A stretch of 44,669 nt of DNA from JASGCP01 sp965263285 (GCA_965263285.1 CBDHHD010000012.1:1-44669); one strand, 5' to 3'; shown: positions 7,521 through 18,653, counted from the stretch's first letter. Made by a program: numbers and translations. The notes: a model not told the origin generated them from the sequence alone.

Positions 7521-10500
7521 ATGAAAATTATAAAAAAAATATTATTATCAACAGGAATTATAGCAATTTTATTTATTTCTAATCATTTTTTAGAAATAAA
7601 AGCACAGGTAGTAAATTGTCCTACTAATACTACTAATGTAAATGGTAGTTGTATATCTAATAATAATTTTTTATATTCTTCATCTACTAATTATATAAGA
7701 CCAATTGTATCTTCTTCTACTATAAATCCAAGTAATATAAAAATATCTACTACTACTGGAAATGTTTTACAAAACTTAAATGGACTTTTTTCTCCTGCTA
7801 CTGGTGGTGGAAGTGCTACAAATACCCTAACAGGTAATACTTTGACTAACACTCTTACACTATCAGATACTAATGGAAAATCTACAAGCACAGTAGTCCA
7901 GGTTGTGAAGTATATAGAAAATCTACATCAACTATTTCAGTGCCACTTGCTTATTCTCTTGGTGCTGGAACATTCAATGTAACCAATAGAACATTTGATG
8001 TTGTTGGTGGAATGAATGGAACTAAGTATATTATAAATGATCTATTGTTGCTACAAATGGTAGTAATGTATTCAGGATCACAGTGGCAATTCACTTTGAA
8101 AACCTGTTACAGGTGGGAATTACATTGAAATAAATAACACTGCCCCTTTATATAAAGTTACTACTGTAAATGGCAATAATATAACTGTAAATAGGAATTA
8201 CACAGGAACAACACAAACTTTTAATAATTATGAGGTAATGTTAGTATGGGACTAGCACAACTGTATCTAAGACTGGAATCACTAATGCACAGCACTTATC
8301 AGACTGCTCTTGTAGAAGCACTTATAATGCTTGAACTTCTGTTGATAGTAAAAATATTTTATCATTTCTAATTTATCAGGATTTAATGTAACTGTAAATG
8401 GTACATACAACTCTACAACAACTAACCCTATCAATCCGCTTGGAGAAATCTATGTGGTAGATGTAACATCAGGACTTACCATCAGGAGAAGCAAATTTTC
8501 TTTTATACAATCAAAATCAAAGTAACCCACCATTATGAACTCCATTACTCTAATACAAATGGTGTATTAAAGACTATTTAATTATTATTAATACAACAAT
8601 GTCATTTGGTAGAAAGTGGGTTATATAATTTATGTAATACACCAATTTTTAAGAACAAAGGTGCCAGAAACTTTGACCAATTATGGTATAAGCTTTAATG
8701 GTATAACTAATTATACTCAAACATATTCCACTACTACAAAAAAACAATTAGTAGGAACTATATTCTGTTCTTCTGGATACTTCATTCACTGCTACAACAA
8801 CAATAGACATCCCAAGTGTAACTTCTACAACTACTAACTCTATAACATTCTCTTCTTCAACAGCATTAGCTAACTTCAATAGTAAATGGAGTAGTTGCGA
8901 CTACTACAATCAATATCTCTGGTGGAGGTGGAATATTAATGGTCTTCCTTTGGACTTTGGATGAACTAATGATAGCGGTGTAGCATATGTTTCAAATTCT
9001 TCTGTATCAACTTTTGATGCTACAACAACTGCTCCTGCTTCTCCATATATATCAGGTAGTCAATGACCTTTTGATGCTGGCACAACATTCCCTGCTGGCT
9101 TCACAGATGGAAGTGAAGTCTTAGGAACAGATGCTTCAGGTAGGACTGTGTCAGGTGTCCTAACAATAGGAAGTCCTTCATATATACAACAAACAAGACC
9201 TGATAGAATTGCTGGATATTACATATAATCAGGGGACATTATATTCCTTTCATATTGTGGTAAAAATATATATCAGTCAATGGATTTGGGTATGAGTTGG
9301 TTTTACTCCTAATGCTTCTTACTCAATGAAATGAAGAGTTGGTATCACAGCATCGGCAGCTTTATGAAGTGATAATGGGACTGCTGGGTCTGGAAATTTT
9401 AAAATAAATACTTTATCTCCTGGAAATAATATAACCCTAACTCCTGATGTAAATAATCCTGGGAGATATGTTATATCTTCTACTGGTGGAGGGGGTGGAA
9501 GTATAAGTGGAGAAGGAACTCCTAATTATTTAGCAATATGAAATGGGACTACTTCTTTATCTACTTCAACAATAGATTATTTTTCTTCTACAACAGAGAT
9601 TGCTAAATTAACATTAAATGGAGCAAAACTTGGATATTATGAAAATTTTTTTAATAAAGGTTTTTATTTTACCAGCAACAATTATAATGAAAGTGCGGGG
9701 CAATTAAATACTGTATTTGGAAATAATGCTTTATCTTCACAAACTAATGCGATAGCAACAGCCGCTTTCGGTCAGTCTTGTCTTTACTCTTTTGATAGTG
9801 GATATGGAAATACCTGTTATGGTATTGGTGGTCTAAATAGCCTTCTTATAGGTGGTGGAAATACTGCTTTGGGAGAAAATTCTTTACCAGCTTTACAGGG
9901 TGGAAATAGAAATATTGGAATAGGGCAAAATACAAATGTTCTTTTATTAAATGCAGACGACCAATTAAATATTGGAAATTGAATTTATGGAAATCAGGGA
10001 AATATTTCTATTGGCTCTTCTACTGCTCCATATTTAACTCCTGCGGCACAATTTTATGTAGATGGTATCACAAGATTAAATAATCCATTATTTTTAACTC
10101 AAACTAATTTCAAGGCAACATCTTCTATTCTTGGAAATACTGGGATTACTCCGAGACAACTCACAATAGATACTGCTGGAAATATTTATACTGCTAACTA
10201 TGCCAGTAATAGTGTCTCTAAAATCACTCCTGCTGGGGCTACATCTATTCTTGGGACTACTGGAGTAAATCCATTTGGTATAGCAGTAGATAGCAATGGA
10301 AATGTTTATACAGCAAATTCAGGTGTAGGAAATATAACAAAAATAACTCCTGCTGGAACATCTTCTATATTTGCTACTGGTCTATACTATCCTTGGGGTA
10401 TGACTATTGATAGTAATAATAATTTATATGTTACCAGTTATTTTGGAAATAATGTTTATAAAATAACATCTACTGGGACTATAACTACACTCGGGACTAC

Positions 10501-12277
10501 AGGAGCAAATCCATATAATATTATTGTAGGAAATGATAATTTTATTTATACTACAAATTATGGTTCAAGTAGTGTCTCAAAAATAAATCCAACAACAGGG
10601 ACTTCTTCAATCTTAGGAAATACAGGGTCTTTACCTTATGGACTTGTTATGGATGCGAGTGGAAATATTTATACAGCAAATGATGGGTCAGGAACTATAT
10701 CAAAAATAACTCCTGCTGGGTTATCTTCTGTATTCGCAGTCACTGGTGGAAAACCTCGTGGAATTGTTTTAGATGGAAAAGGAAAATTATATGTAACAGA
10801 GACACAGAATGATTTGATAATAATGATAGACACAACAACAGGACAAACTTCTACTTTAATATCTGCTATTGATAATGTCATTGACCCTTTTGGTCTTGTG
10901 ATAGATAGTAGTGGAGTTTTATATTCAGCAAATGCTGGGTCTAATAATGTATCAAAAATATTTCAGCCATATCTAAATAAATCGCTCACTATTGATAATA
11001 CTGGAAATGTTATCCTTGGTGCTACATCTAATGGAGTGAATAGCGTAAATAATATTCAAGGAGATGTAAATCTAAATGCTGGGACTGGTATAGGAATAAA
11101 TAATAGTGGTAAGAATATAACAATCACAAATACAGGAAGTGGGACAGCAGGAAGTGGAAATGCTATTGACTTTACTCTTAATCAATGAGGAGAAGAAGCA
11201 TTGAATGTGCCATCTTCAGAAAGAGCATACATAAAAATGGGCTTCACTAATTCTACAGAAATAGGAACTGGTGGAAGTCTTGCTGGTGTAACCTATTGGG
11301 ACACATCAAGGAATGCTCCTACTGGGGCTGGAATAGGTATCAGACAACAGGTAGCAACACAATTTACAAATATATCTCTTGTGGTATATACCCCTGCTTA
11401 TACAGTCAATTTTACCACTCCTGCGGGGGCTGTGGCATCTAACTTCGCCTTGGATCGTTTGCTATTATCTAAAAGAAGTGCGAGCTCTACATCAGAACCT
11501 TTTCTTAACTCTAATCTATTCCCTACATTCAGAGATAGTCCAGGAGCAAGCGACGATGTGCAAATGATACCAGTAGTAAAACCTACTATAACAATAACAG
11601 GGACTGCTCCTAACTTTACTGCTACTATTAGCAGTGGAGTTTGAAGGTCTTCATTTCAAAATTATAATTGAAATCTATCAGATACAAATGTAGAATATGT
11701 CCCTTATCTTGGAATATATGAGACATCAGGGGTTACTTTTCCGCCAACTATAACTTCTATCACAAGAAACTCAGGTCTTGGTGGAATTCAAGTATTATCA
11801 TCTATTCCTGGGACTGGTGGAGCAACTCCTTCTCTTAGTCAGGTGGTGACAGTAGGGAATACTCTTAACTCAGGACAATCTATATCTTTCCCTTCTGTAT
11901 CTTCTATTCAAATAGCAGACGGGACAGCAGGACAATTCTTAGTAAAAGGGGCTGGGAATAGTGTGACTTGGGGAAGTGGTGGAAGTGGAAGTGCTCCTCT
12001 AAAATGAGGAGATATTTCTCTAAATTCTTTTATCGCTAGCACTACTGTTTCTATTGCTACTACTACTTTATCATTTTCTACACCGACAACTTCAATAGGA
12101 ACAGTAGATTTAAGACAACTTCAAGTTAATGGGGTTTTAAATTCTTATTATAGATTTATTCCACAAATCGGAAACACCTTTGAAACATCATCATTTGATA
12201 GTTATTGAACCACTTGAAATTCTGTTACTAAAACTCTCTCGGGGTTAGTCGCCCGTCGGGGAATTATTACCAATTAA
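7521..12277 (+). CDS. Fibre/adhesin-like gene with signal peptide and beta-propeller, frameshifted
   Basis: About 1,585 codons if intact. The N-terminus has a textbook Sec signal (KIIKKILLSTGIIAILFISN, then small residues before KAQ-V), unusual for a virion protein. From about 7900 to 9220 the reading frame changes repeatedly (breaks near 7905, 8045, 8100, 8245, 8370, 8480 and more up to about 9200), while each piece still reads as Ser/Thr/Gly-rich fibre sequence. From 9170 to 12277 the frame is open with TGA as Trp. It holds adhesin-head-like repeats (NTVFGNNALSSQTNAIATAA), then at least six NHL-type blade repeats (GIAVDSNGNVYTANS) from about 10090 to 10960, then a beta-rich C-terminus. Either indel-rich sequencing or a decayed gene. 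Confidence 0.6.
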
Positions 12278-12302
12278 CAAATAATAAATAAAAAATAAAT
12301 AT

Positions 12303-15300
12303 ATGTCATTCTCATACACAGCAACAGGAATATCACAAACACTAAATACTCTAACTGGAAATACCACTAATGCTAATGCGGTGCAAGGTGCTACTACACT
12401 TAACTTCGCCTCTCTATCAGGAGTAGCAGTAGGAATGGTTATCTCTTCACCAGCAGGAGCATCAGGAAGAGTAGTTATGTCGGTAACAGCAACATCTGTT
12501 ACCTTAGATAAAGGTTTAGTAAGTGCGGTGCCGAGTGGCTCTACAATCGCATTTGAAGATGCAGAAGGAGTATTATCTGGGGCTATTGGATTAACTATTG
12601 CTGATTATGGGACATTACCAGACAGACAGAGAGATATAACATTAAATGGGACATCTACTCAACTTACTTTACAATCTAAAATGAATATAGATGCTAATAG
12701 AACTATTGTAAAGACTACTGGAAATGTGTCTGGAAATAGTCAGGCTGGTATCTTAGTATCAGGAGCATCAGCAGTGCTAAATATATCATCAACAGATACA
12801 GGCTATATAGACGGAAATCCTATCAATAGTGGAAAAGGAGTTGTGTGTCCTACACCATCATCAGCGGCAGAAACATTCTCAGGTTCTCTTACTGTAAATA
12901 ATAGTGGCACAGCAAATTTAAAAGGTATAACTTGATATGGGAATAATGGATGAACCCTTGGATCCCTCGCAAATAAAGGGACAATCAATATAGACAATTC
13001 TACAATCAAGCTCGGATATAGTAGTGGTGGAAATTTAAATACAATATATAATGCTTCTAATGCGGCACAAAAATCACTTTTGAATGTTAGAAACTCTTTG
13101 ATAAATGCTTATCTTAAATTATTGGCAATAGACCCTACATCTGTATTCTTGAATGTTACTTTTTTCAAAGATAGAATTGCTAATGCTGGGTATAGTGCGA
13201 GTGATATTGCTATTCTAATTGGAGTATATACATCAGCAGCAGGAACAACTACTCCTAATCCTAACAATGATGGAATGACATTAGTAGGAATAAAATTCGG
13301 TATAGCAGGCTCACCTTTCGGTTATTTCAACGGACATATTGGAATGGGATTTTTCGGTGGAGACCTCAATGCGAGAACAGAAGGGCCAGTAGCAACAAGA
13401 AATACAGTCTATGGTTATGAAAAAAATGTAACCCCTATTATTTGTAAGACCTTTGACTTTGGAAATCCACAGACATCAGCACATCGTGCTTGATTGGAAA
13501 TAAGAAAAAATATTCAAGACACATTTTCAAATGTCTCAGGACAACAAATAACAGCAGGTATTGGGACATATTTTGAAGACTATCAACAACACACAGGAGC
13601 ACTCTCTCACGCGAATGTATTCGCACAAGGAGCAGGCTATACAGATGGAAATTATACAGGGAATATAGCAGGTGGAACAGGTGGGACAGTAAATATTACT
13701 GTGCTTGGTGGAGTAGTAACAAGTGCTGTGGTTGCTAATGCTGGAAGTGGTTATTCATTTACAAACGGGCAGGCAGGAAGTGCTAACCCAGTGGGTGGAA
13801 TAACAGTAGCAGTAAATGCTACTAACTTCCCAGGAGTAGGAGCAGGAGCACAAGGACAAATACAAGTATTCCCATTCGCCAGAGTAACAGCAGAAGCAAG
13901 CTCAGGATGTCCTTCTCTCGGTGCTAATAAATTCTATATAGCAGAAGTAGGAGCAAATGGAATTGCTAATGTAACATCTACTAACTCTAACTCTATTGCT
14001 ACGACTACTGCTAATCCTAATCCAGCATCATCTGCTACTAATTTAACAGGAATAGATGTGCTTGTTGCTATTGCTAATAACTCATTCAAACAGGCTATTA
14101 ACTCATTCGGAAGATTTATGCTTGATACAAGATTTTCTGCTAATGGCTCTAATAATTTTGTAGTGGAAAAAACTTATAGGGGTTATCTTTATCAAGACCT
14201 TACTGCTAACTATTCAGCAGTAAATGAGACAACAACAGAAGCATTACAGCAAAGTGTAGTGCGAAATCTTATTCCATTCTTTGATACATTCGCACAAGCG
14301 ACTGGTATATCAGAAACAACAGCTGGAACATATTCAGATATTACTTTGGTAACCCCTGCTCCTACTCGTAGTTCTCTTGTATATGGAGATACAAAAGGAA
14401 AACTTATACCTTCTACAACAGGAGTATTAACAACTTCTTCTACTGCCAGAGATTTAGATAAAGTATATGCCAAAGCAAAATATGACTACACGAGAAGAAC
14501 ATTAAATGAAACAGCAGGAAATGTAGCAAGAACAGGATTTGGTATAGCATCATTCTTATCAGCATCAGGAACTAATACTAATGGTATTATGAATATTGGA
14601 AATTGAAATATAAACTTTGCTTCAAAAACAGCACAAGGAAATGTATTCAAATCTATCACGACAACTGGTGATGCTACGATAGTATTATCAGGACAAGGTG
14701 AAAATGGAATACAAGTAAATGCTAATAATATAACAATTAGTAGTCCAGCAACTTTATATCAAAATCTTTCAGGCTCTATAAATGGATTTTTGACTACTGG
14801 TGAAGTAGCAAATAATTCTAACATAACACAATCATCAGGAGCATCAGCAATAGTTATGTCTGGTGATATTACTTACACAAAATCTACTCTTGCTGGGACA
14901 CAGCAATTTAATCCAAATGGAGCAACAAGAAATATAATCTTAGCAGATTGTGGAGTTGTAAATTCTTCTTTCTTTTCTTCTACAAATACAGCACAAAATA
15001 TAAATATCTTAGCAACTGGAAATACTACTATATCAGGAACATTACCAGCAGGATTTTCAGCACAAGTTATTTTATCTCTTGTAGTAAATCTTACTAATGC
15101 TATATCTACTCTTGCGGATATAAAAATATCAGAAATTTATCTTAATGGAAACACCTCTCCGATTTCTGTCCTTAGTCCTGTATTATCAAATAATAATTCT
15201 ACAATAACTTATACTATAAATAAAAATATTACCGATGTAGTGTCTGCTATTTTCTTTATAAATAAAAACTTACCAGTAACTGGAAGAACAGCAACAGGTG

Positions 15301-15923
15301 ATGTATTATCACTAATCTTAAATGCTGGTGGAGAAAGCAATGTAGATTTTGGAATAGATACTACAACTATACCTGGTGCCACTGCTTTTATCACAGGTAG
15401 CACTACGACTATTTCAAGCACAGAATTACAAGTTAGAGTGCCAGAGACTGCTTCCTTCAATGCTTTAACAGGAGCAAATGCTAAAATTATTATGAGAAGA
15501 ATATTTGAAAATTCACAAGTATCAACTATTGCTTGAAGAAGAAATGTGGCTCTTGGGACTGCGAATTATTTAAATCCATCATCTTACTTTCAATTTACAA
15601 CTATCGGAACAATATTAGTAGGCTCTACAAATTCTGTATCAATGTATAAAACAAATACTTCTAATAATCTTATCGCTTTTGGATTATGAAATACAGATGC
15701 TCTCGGAAATGGTTATGATTGAAATAAAGGGTCTGCTTTATCTCCAGTAGGAGTAACACAATCTATCACTTATCCTATTGTATCACCTGGAGCAATAGCA
15801 AACATAACCACTCAAGACAAAATAGATATTTATAATATTGAAAAACCTGCTTTAAATGTTATAAATGAGAATGTAAAAAAAGCATCTAACTTCCAGCCAG
15901 CAACTGAAAATTTACCTAATTAA
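12303..15923 (+). CDS. Large fibre/tail protein, 1206 aa
   Basis: One open frame with TGA as Trp (GITWYGNNGWTLG, AHRAWLEI). Rich in Ser, Thr, Asn, Gly and Ala with almost no Cys. About residues 25-85 form a module with AVGMVISSP and GSTIAF phrases common in phage fibres. Residues about 440-500 have a GAGYTDG...NAGSGY pattern (GxGY-type fibre domain). The C-terminal part is a long beta-rich adhesin-like region ending NFQPATENLPN. No signal peptide, unlike the preceding fibre gene. Probably a receptor-binding or side-tail fibre. Confidence 0.7.
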
Positions 15924-15936
15924 AATAAATAAAAAT

Positions 15937-16209
15937 ATGAAAGACATAATAATAACAGGAATAACAATTTTAGGTGGTGGAGTGATTACTATCATAGTCA
16001 CTATGATACAAAATAGAAAGTTAGATAAAAAACCTCTTCTAAATGGAAAAGGTGATTATGTAATAAAAGAAATAGAAAGGATAGGAAAAAATGTAGATGA
16101 GTTGTCTTCTGATATGAAGGATCATAGAAGCACAGAACAAAATCAACTTATGGAGCAAAAAGTATGAAATGCTAAGATTGAAAATAGACTTGATAATTTG
16201 GAAAAATAA
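15937..16209 (+). CDS. Holin-like membrane/coiled-coil protein, 90 aa
   Basis: An N-terminal membrane segment (IIITGITILGGGVITIIVTM, residues 4-23) is followed by a basic, then heptad-like region (IERIGKNVDELSSDM). This single-TM plus coiled-coil plan resembles XhlA/haemolysin-type holin accessory proteins. It closes the late operon. The same frame stays open for 41 codons after its TAA (see findings). Holin activity is not proven. Confidence 0.55.
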
Positions 16210-16216
16210 ATTAAAA

Positions 16217-16330
16217 TCTCTGTTTTAAAAAAACTAACTGAAACAGAGAAACAGGCATTAAAACAGCATATCAATAAAAAACCCTTATTTTATAATGGGT
16301 GTGCAAAACTAACTGAGACCGAGAAACAGG
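16217..16330 (+). repeat. Hairpin and 25-bp direct repeat downstream of late operon
   Basis: TCTCTGTTT (16217-16225) pairs with AAACAGAGA (16241-16249). A 25-bp element at 16231-16255 recurs at 16306-16330 with two mismatches. In the frame of the upstream gene both copies encode KLTETEKQ. The stretch lacks an ATG in that frame. Confidence 0.6.
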
Positions 16331-16344
16331 GATAAAATAAAAAT

Positions 16345-16379
16345 TTGCTTTTTATTTTGTGTGTGATATAATGTAAATA
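16345..16379 (+). promoter_or_regulatory. Promoter of phosphoesterase-amidase operon
   Basis: TTGCTT at 16345-16350, 16-bp spacer, extended TGA plus TATAAT at 16367-16372. Predicted +1 is A16379. Confidence 0.75.
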
Positions 16380-16475
16380 TCTGTAAGACCGCTAATCTAC
16401 ACACACCATAAATATAAAAATATCTACTTAGCGGTCAGGTATAGTTTGTGGTGTGTGTAGATTGAGATTTACAGA
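16379..16475 (+). ncRNA. Pseudoknotted leader RNA, copy 1
   Basis: Begins at the predicted +1 with AUCUGUAAGAC, the same 11 nt as the second copy. P1 pairs UCUGUAA (16380-16386) with 16469-16475 and closes the element. P2 pairs 16387-16395 (GACCGCTAA) with 16428-16436. P3 pairs 16395-16408 with 16449-16462 over 14 bp. The order P2, P3, P2', P3' means P2 and P3 cross: either a pseudoknot or two competing hairpins. The coding sequence begins 31 nt after P1. No known riboswitch family is recognised. Confidence 0.75.
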
Positions 16476-16506
16476 GTTAAAAAATAAAATTAAATAAAAA
16501 AAATAT

Positions 16507-17157
16507 ATGAAAACAAAAATAATAGCAATGTCCGACACACACGGGCAACACGACAAACTAACAGATTTAATTTGAAAAGAAATTAAAAATGTCCCAGAAG
16601 ATACACATATACTTATGGTCCATTGTGGAGATTATGATAGTGAAACTTTTCACGATTGATGAAGTCAATTTAATGTTGAAAAATATTTTATTGAAGGCAA
16701 TCACGATGAAGAAGTAGAAAAAGAAGTTGCTACTTTTGTAAAAACAATTAGTGGAAAAACTATACTTCTTATAAATAAAGGACATTATGAAAATATTATA
16801 CCAAATAATAATCAAATAGATATAAATATATCAAAAATAGTAGAAGAGACTTTATTAAAATATCCGTCTCTAAAAGTAGATATTTTAGTATCACATCAGC
16901 CAGCATTTGGTATATTGGATGAAGTAATAAATGTATTAACTATTACCAAAGTAAGTGTTGGTGATGATGATATAAAAAATGTATTAGAAATAGTAAAACC
17001 TAAAATACATCTTTTCGGGCATATTCACGACGATGCTGGCAAGAATAATAAATATAATGAAACACAATTCTACAATGTTTCTTGTCTTGGTGGAAGCCAC
17101 GACAAGCAAGCAATGTATATGTTAAGAGAAAATCCTTTAACAATAATTGAGATATAA
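16507..17157 (+). CDS. Calcineurin-like metallophosphoesterase, 216 aa
   Basis: All signature blocks are present in order: SDTHG (DxH, residues 9-13), HCGDYD (GD), EGNHDEE (GNHD), VSHQP and FGHIHDD (GHxH). These bind two metals for phosphodiester or phosphomonoester hydrolysis. Substrate unknown. Trp residues at LIWKEI and HDWWSQF are TGA codons. First gene behind the pseudoknot leader and 9 nt upstream of the amidase. Length is normal for small phage members of the superfamily. Confidence 0.85.
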
Positions 17158-17166
17158 TATAAATAT

Positions 17167-17703
17167 ATGAAAATAATAAACATACCAACAAAAAATGTAT
17201 CTAAAAACTTTATTAAAAATGCTTATGGCTTACCAAAAATGGTAGTCATTCACGGGACTTTTGGCTCCACTTTACAAGGGTCTATTTCTTGACTTACAAC
17301 AGATAAATTAAATAATAACTCTTCTTCACATTTTATAATTGCTAAAAATGGTGATGTTTTTAAATTAGCAGAAATAACAGATAAAACCTGACATGCAGGG
17401 AATATCTCAAATCCTTCTCCACAAGCAAAAAGATATTTAATAAAAAACTTATTAGGTTATGTAAATCCAAATAATTATTCTATTGGTATAGAAATGGAAT
17501 TCTATCAAGGAGATACAGATTTCACCACAGAGCAATGACAATCATTAGTTGAACTTTTTAATTCATTTAATTTAAATAAACCAATAGTGCTTACTCACTC
17601 TCAGATAGCAGACTATAAAGGAGATTTTGGAAGAGATGATTTTGGTATAGAATTTGTTTTAAAAATACAAAAAAATCTCGGAGTAAATAAATATATTGTA
17701 TAA
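17167..17703 (+). CDS. N-acetylmuramoyl-L-alanine amidase (Amidase_2), 178 aa
   Basis: Zinc amidase that cuts the bond between MurNAc and the peptide stem, releasing progeny. Seen: the first zinc His in VVIHGTFGS, SSSHFIIAKNGDVFKLAE, then TWHAGN, SIGIEMEF, and THSQIADYKGDFGR with the second His and the Lys/Asp pair. SWLT, TWHAG and EQWQS fall at family Trp sites and are all TGA, which is strong evidence for UGA=Trp. No signal peptide, so a holin is probably needed for export. The stop is TAA, followed directly by a reverse-oriented DnaA box. Confidence 0.92.
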
Positions 17704-17706
17704 ATT

Positions 17707-17715
17707 TGTGGATAA
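17707..17715 (-). promoter_or_regulatory. DnaA box upstream of the small-RNA promoter
   Basis: TGTGGATAA, the exact reverse complement of TTATCCACA, 5 bp before the -35 element and centred about -45. Confidence 0.55.
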
Positions 17716-17720
17716 CTTTT

Positions 17721-17756
17721 TTGCTTTTTTTTTAAAAAAAGTTTATAATATATTTA
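17721..17756 (+). promoter_or_regulatory. Promoter for intergenic small RNA
   Basis: TTGCTT at 17721-17726, a 17-bp spacer, TATAAT at 17744-17749 and predicted +1 A17756, with no gene downstream before a terminator. Confidence 0.7.
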
Positions 17757-17932
17757 ATCGTTCTTTGTCGGTAAAATTGAAAATTGGAAATTTTATATTT
17801 TATTTTTTTTAAAGATAACTAACAATATAAGTAAATTAATTAAAATCAATCGTTTTTTTTGTTTTGAATGCAATGAGTTTTGACTTTTCACGAAGAAGCA
17901 AGGGCGACCCGACCGTATCCTTGCTTTTTCTT
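17756..17932 (+). ncRNA. Predicted small RNA of about 177 nt
   Basis: Runs from a strong promoter to an intrinsic terminator between two convergent operons. Internal pairing includes TAAAATT with AATTTTA near 17773-17796. The 3' part (about 17865-17932) is less AT-rich than its surroundings. No convincing reading frame is seen. It could be a trans-acting regulator or an antisense RNA for the opposing operon. No known RNA family is recognised. Confidence 0.55.
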
Positions 17933-17935
17933 TTT
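17896..17935 (+). terminator. Intrinsic terminator of the small RNA
   Basis: AAGCAAGG (17896-17903) pairs with CCTTGCTT (17919-17926), followed by a T-rich run (TTTTTCTTTTT). Confidence 0.8.
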
Positions 17936-17995
17936 ATATATAATATAATATAAACATAAGTTTTGGGAAGAAATAACATCTTCTCTGGTATAAAA

Positions 17996-18025
17996 AAAAA
18001 TCCCTGCGGAGGGGATTTTTTATTT
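17996..18025. terminator. Bidirectional terminator between convergent operons
   Basis: AAAAATCCC (17996-18004) pairs with GGGATTTTT (18012-18020), with A-run and T-run flanks, so it works from both sides. It closes the reverse operon. Confidence 0.8.
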
Positions 18026-18040
18026 ATCTAATCTATTTAT

Positions 18041-18412
18041 TTAGTTAGATGTTTCTTCTTCTTCTGTTGAAGTAGTTTCTACTTCACTTTTTTTATTTTC
18101 TACTGGATTTAAAAAATCTTGTATTTTTTTATATCCAGAAATTCCATCTTCTAATAAATTAAAATCTGTATCTAAAAGGATAGAAACTTTTAATTTATAA
18201 CTTTCGTCTTCTGTTGCTACTTCTGGAACATTATCATCTTTTGATAAAATATTTTCTCTAACATAATTTTGATAAATAGAAGATAAAGAAAGTTCATTAT
18301 CTTCTAATTCTAAAACATCTTTCAAAAGAACTACTCTTTTTATTTCTGATGTGTTAGCATCAACTATATTTAATTTTCCTTGAACTAATATTTTTAATTT
18401 TTGTGAATTCAT
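18041..18412 (-). CDS. Hypothetical acidic protein, 123 aa
   Basis: Last gene of the reverse operon, 21 nt before the bidirectional terminator. The N-terminal half looks like a small mixed alpha/beta domain (LKILVQGKLNIVDANTSEIK); the C-terminus is a disordered acidic Ser/Thr/Glu tail. No Trp, no TGA. No family recognised. Acidic tails are common in phage accessory and chaperone proteins, but there is no direct evidence for that here. Confidence 0.55.
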   Translation of the reverse strand: MNSQKLKILVQGKLNIVDANTSEIKRVVLLKDVLELEDNELSLSSIYQNYVRENILSKDDNVPEVATEDESYKLKVSILLDTDFNLLEDGISGYKKIQDFLNPVENKKSEVETTSTEEEETSN

Positions 18413-18421
18413 AATTTTTTT

Positions 18422-18607
18422 TTATTGATTATTATTTTCAGTATCTTTTACCACATCTAAAATTTTAGTGATAACAGAACCAATTGTGGATAATATAGAA
18501 GCATAAATCAAAGGAGAACTTCAATCTATACCATTTAGAGCTTGACCTATAATAGCTAATATAGATGGAACTCCGATAAATCAAAATCTTTTACTTTTTA
18601 AAAGCAT
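18422..18607 (-). CDS. Small membrane protein, 61 aa (holin-like)
   Basis: Two TGA codons read as Trp (KRFWFIGV, GIDWSSP). Two hydrophobic segments (WFIGVPSILAIIGQALN and PLIYASILSTIGSVITKIL) and a polar C-terminus give a holin-like topology. Behind its own promoter with a 5' hairpin at 18653, and 9 nt upstream of the 123-aa gene. A TTATCCACA-like string inside the gene (18485-18493) is probably chance. Holin or antiholin is inferred from the lysis-gene neighbourhood. Confidence 0.6.
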
Positions 18608-18627
18608 AAATTTAATTTTAAAATTAC

Positions 18628-18653
18628 TCAATCTCATCTAAGTGGAGATTGAT
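18628..18653 (-). promoter_or_regulatory. 5'-terminal hairpin of an internal reverse transcript
   Basis: TCAATCTC (reverse strand, 18652-18645) pairs with GAGATTGA (18635-18628), a perfect 8-bp stem with a 9-nt loop. It starts at +2 of the transcript predicted from the promoter next to it. Confidence 0.65.

Noticed and set aside
17869..17949. 26-codon frames in the small RNA
   Set aside because: They run through the terminator stem and T-tract and have no A-rich start context.
18485..18493. TTATCCACA-like string on the reverse strand
   Set aside because: Inside a coding sequence and not near any promoter; probably chance.
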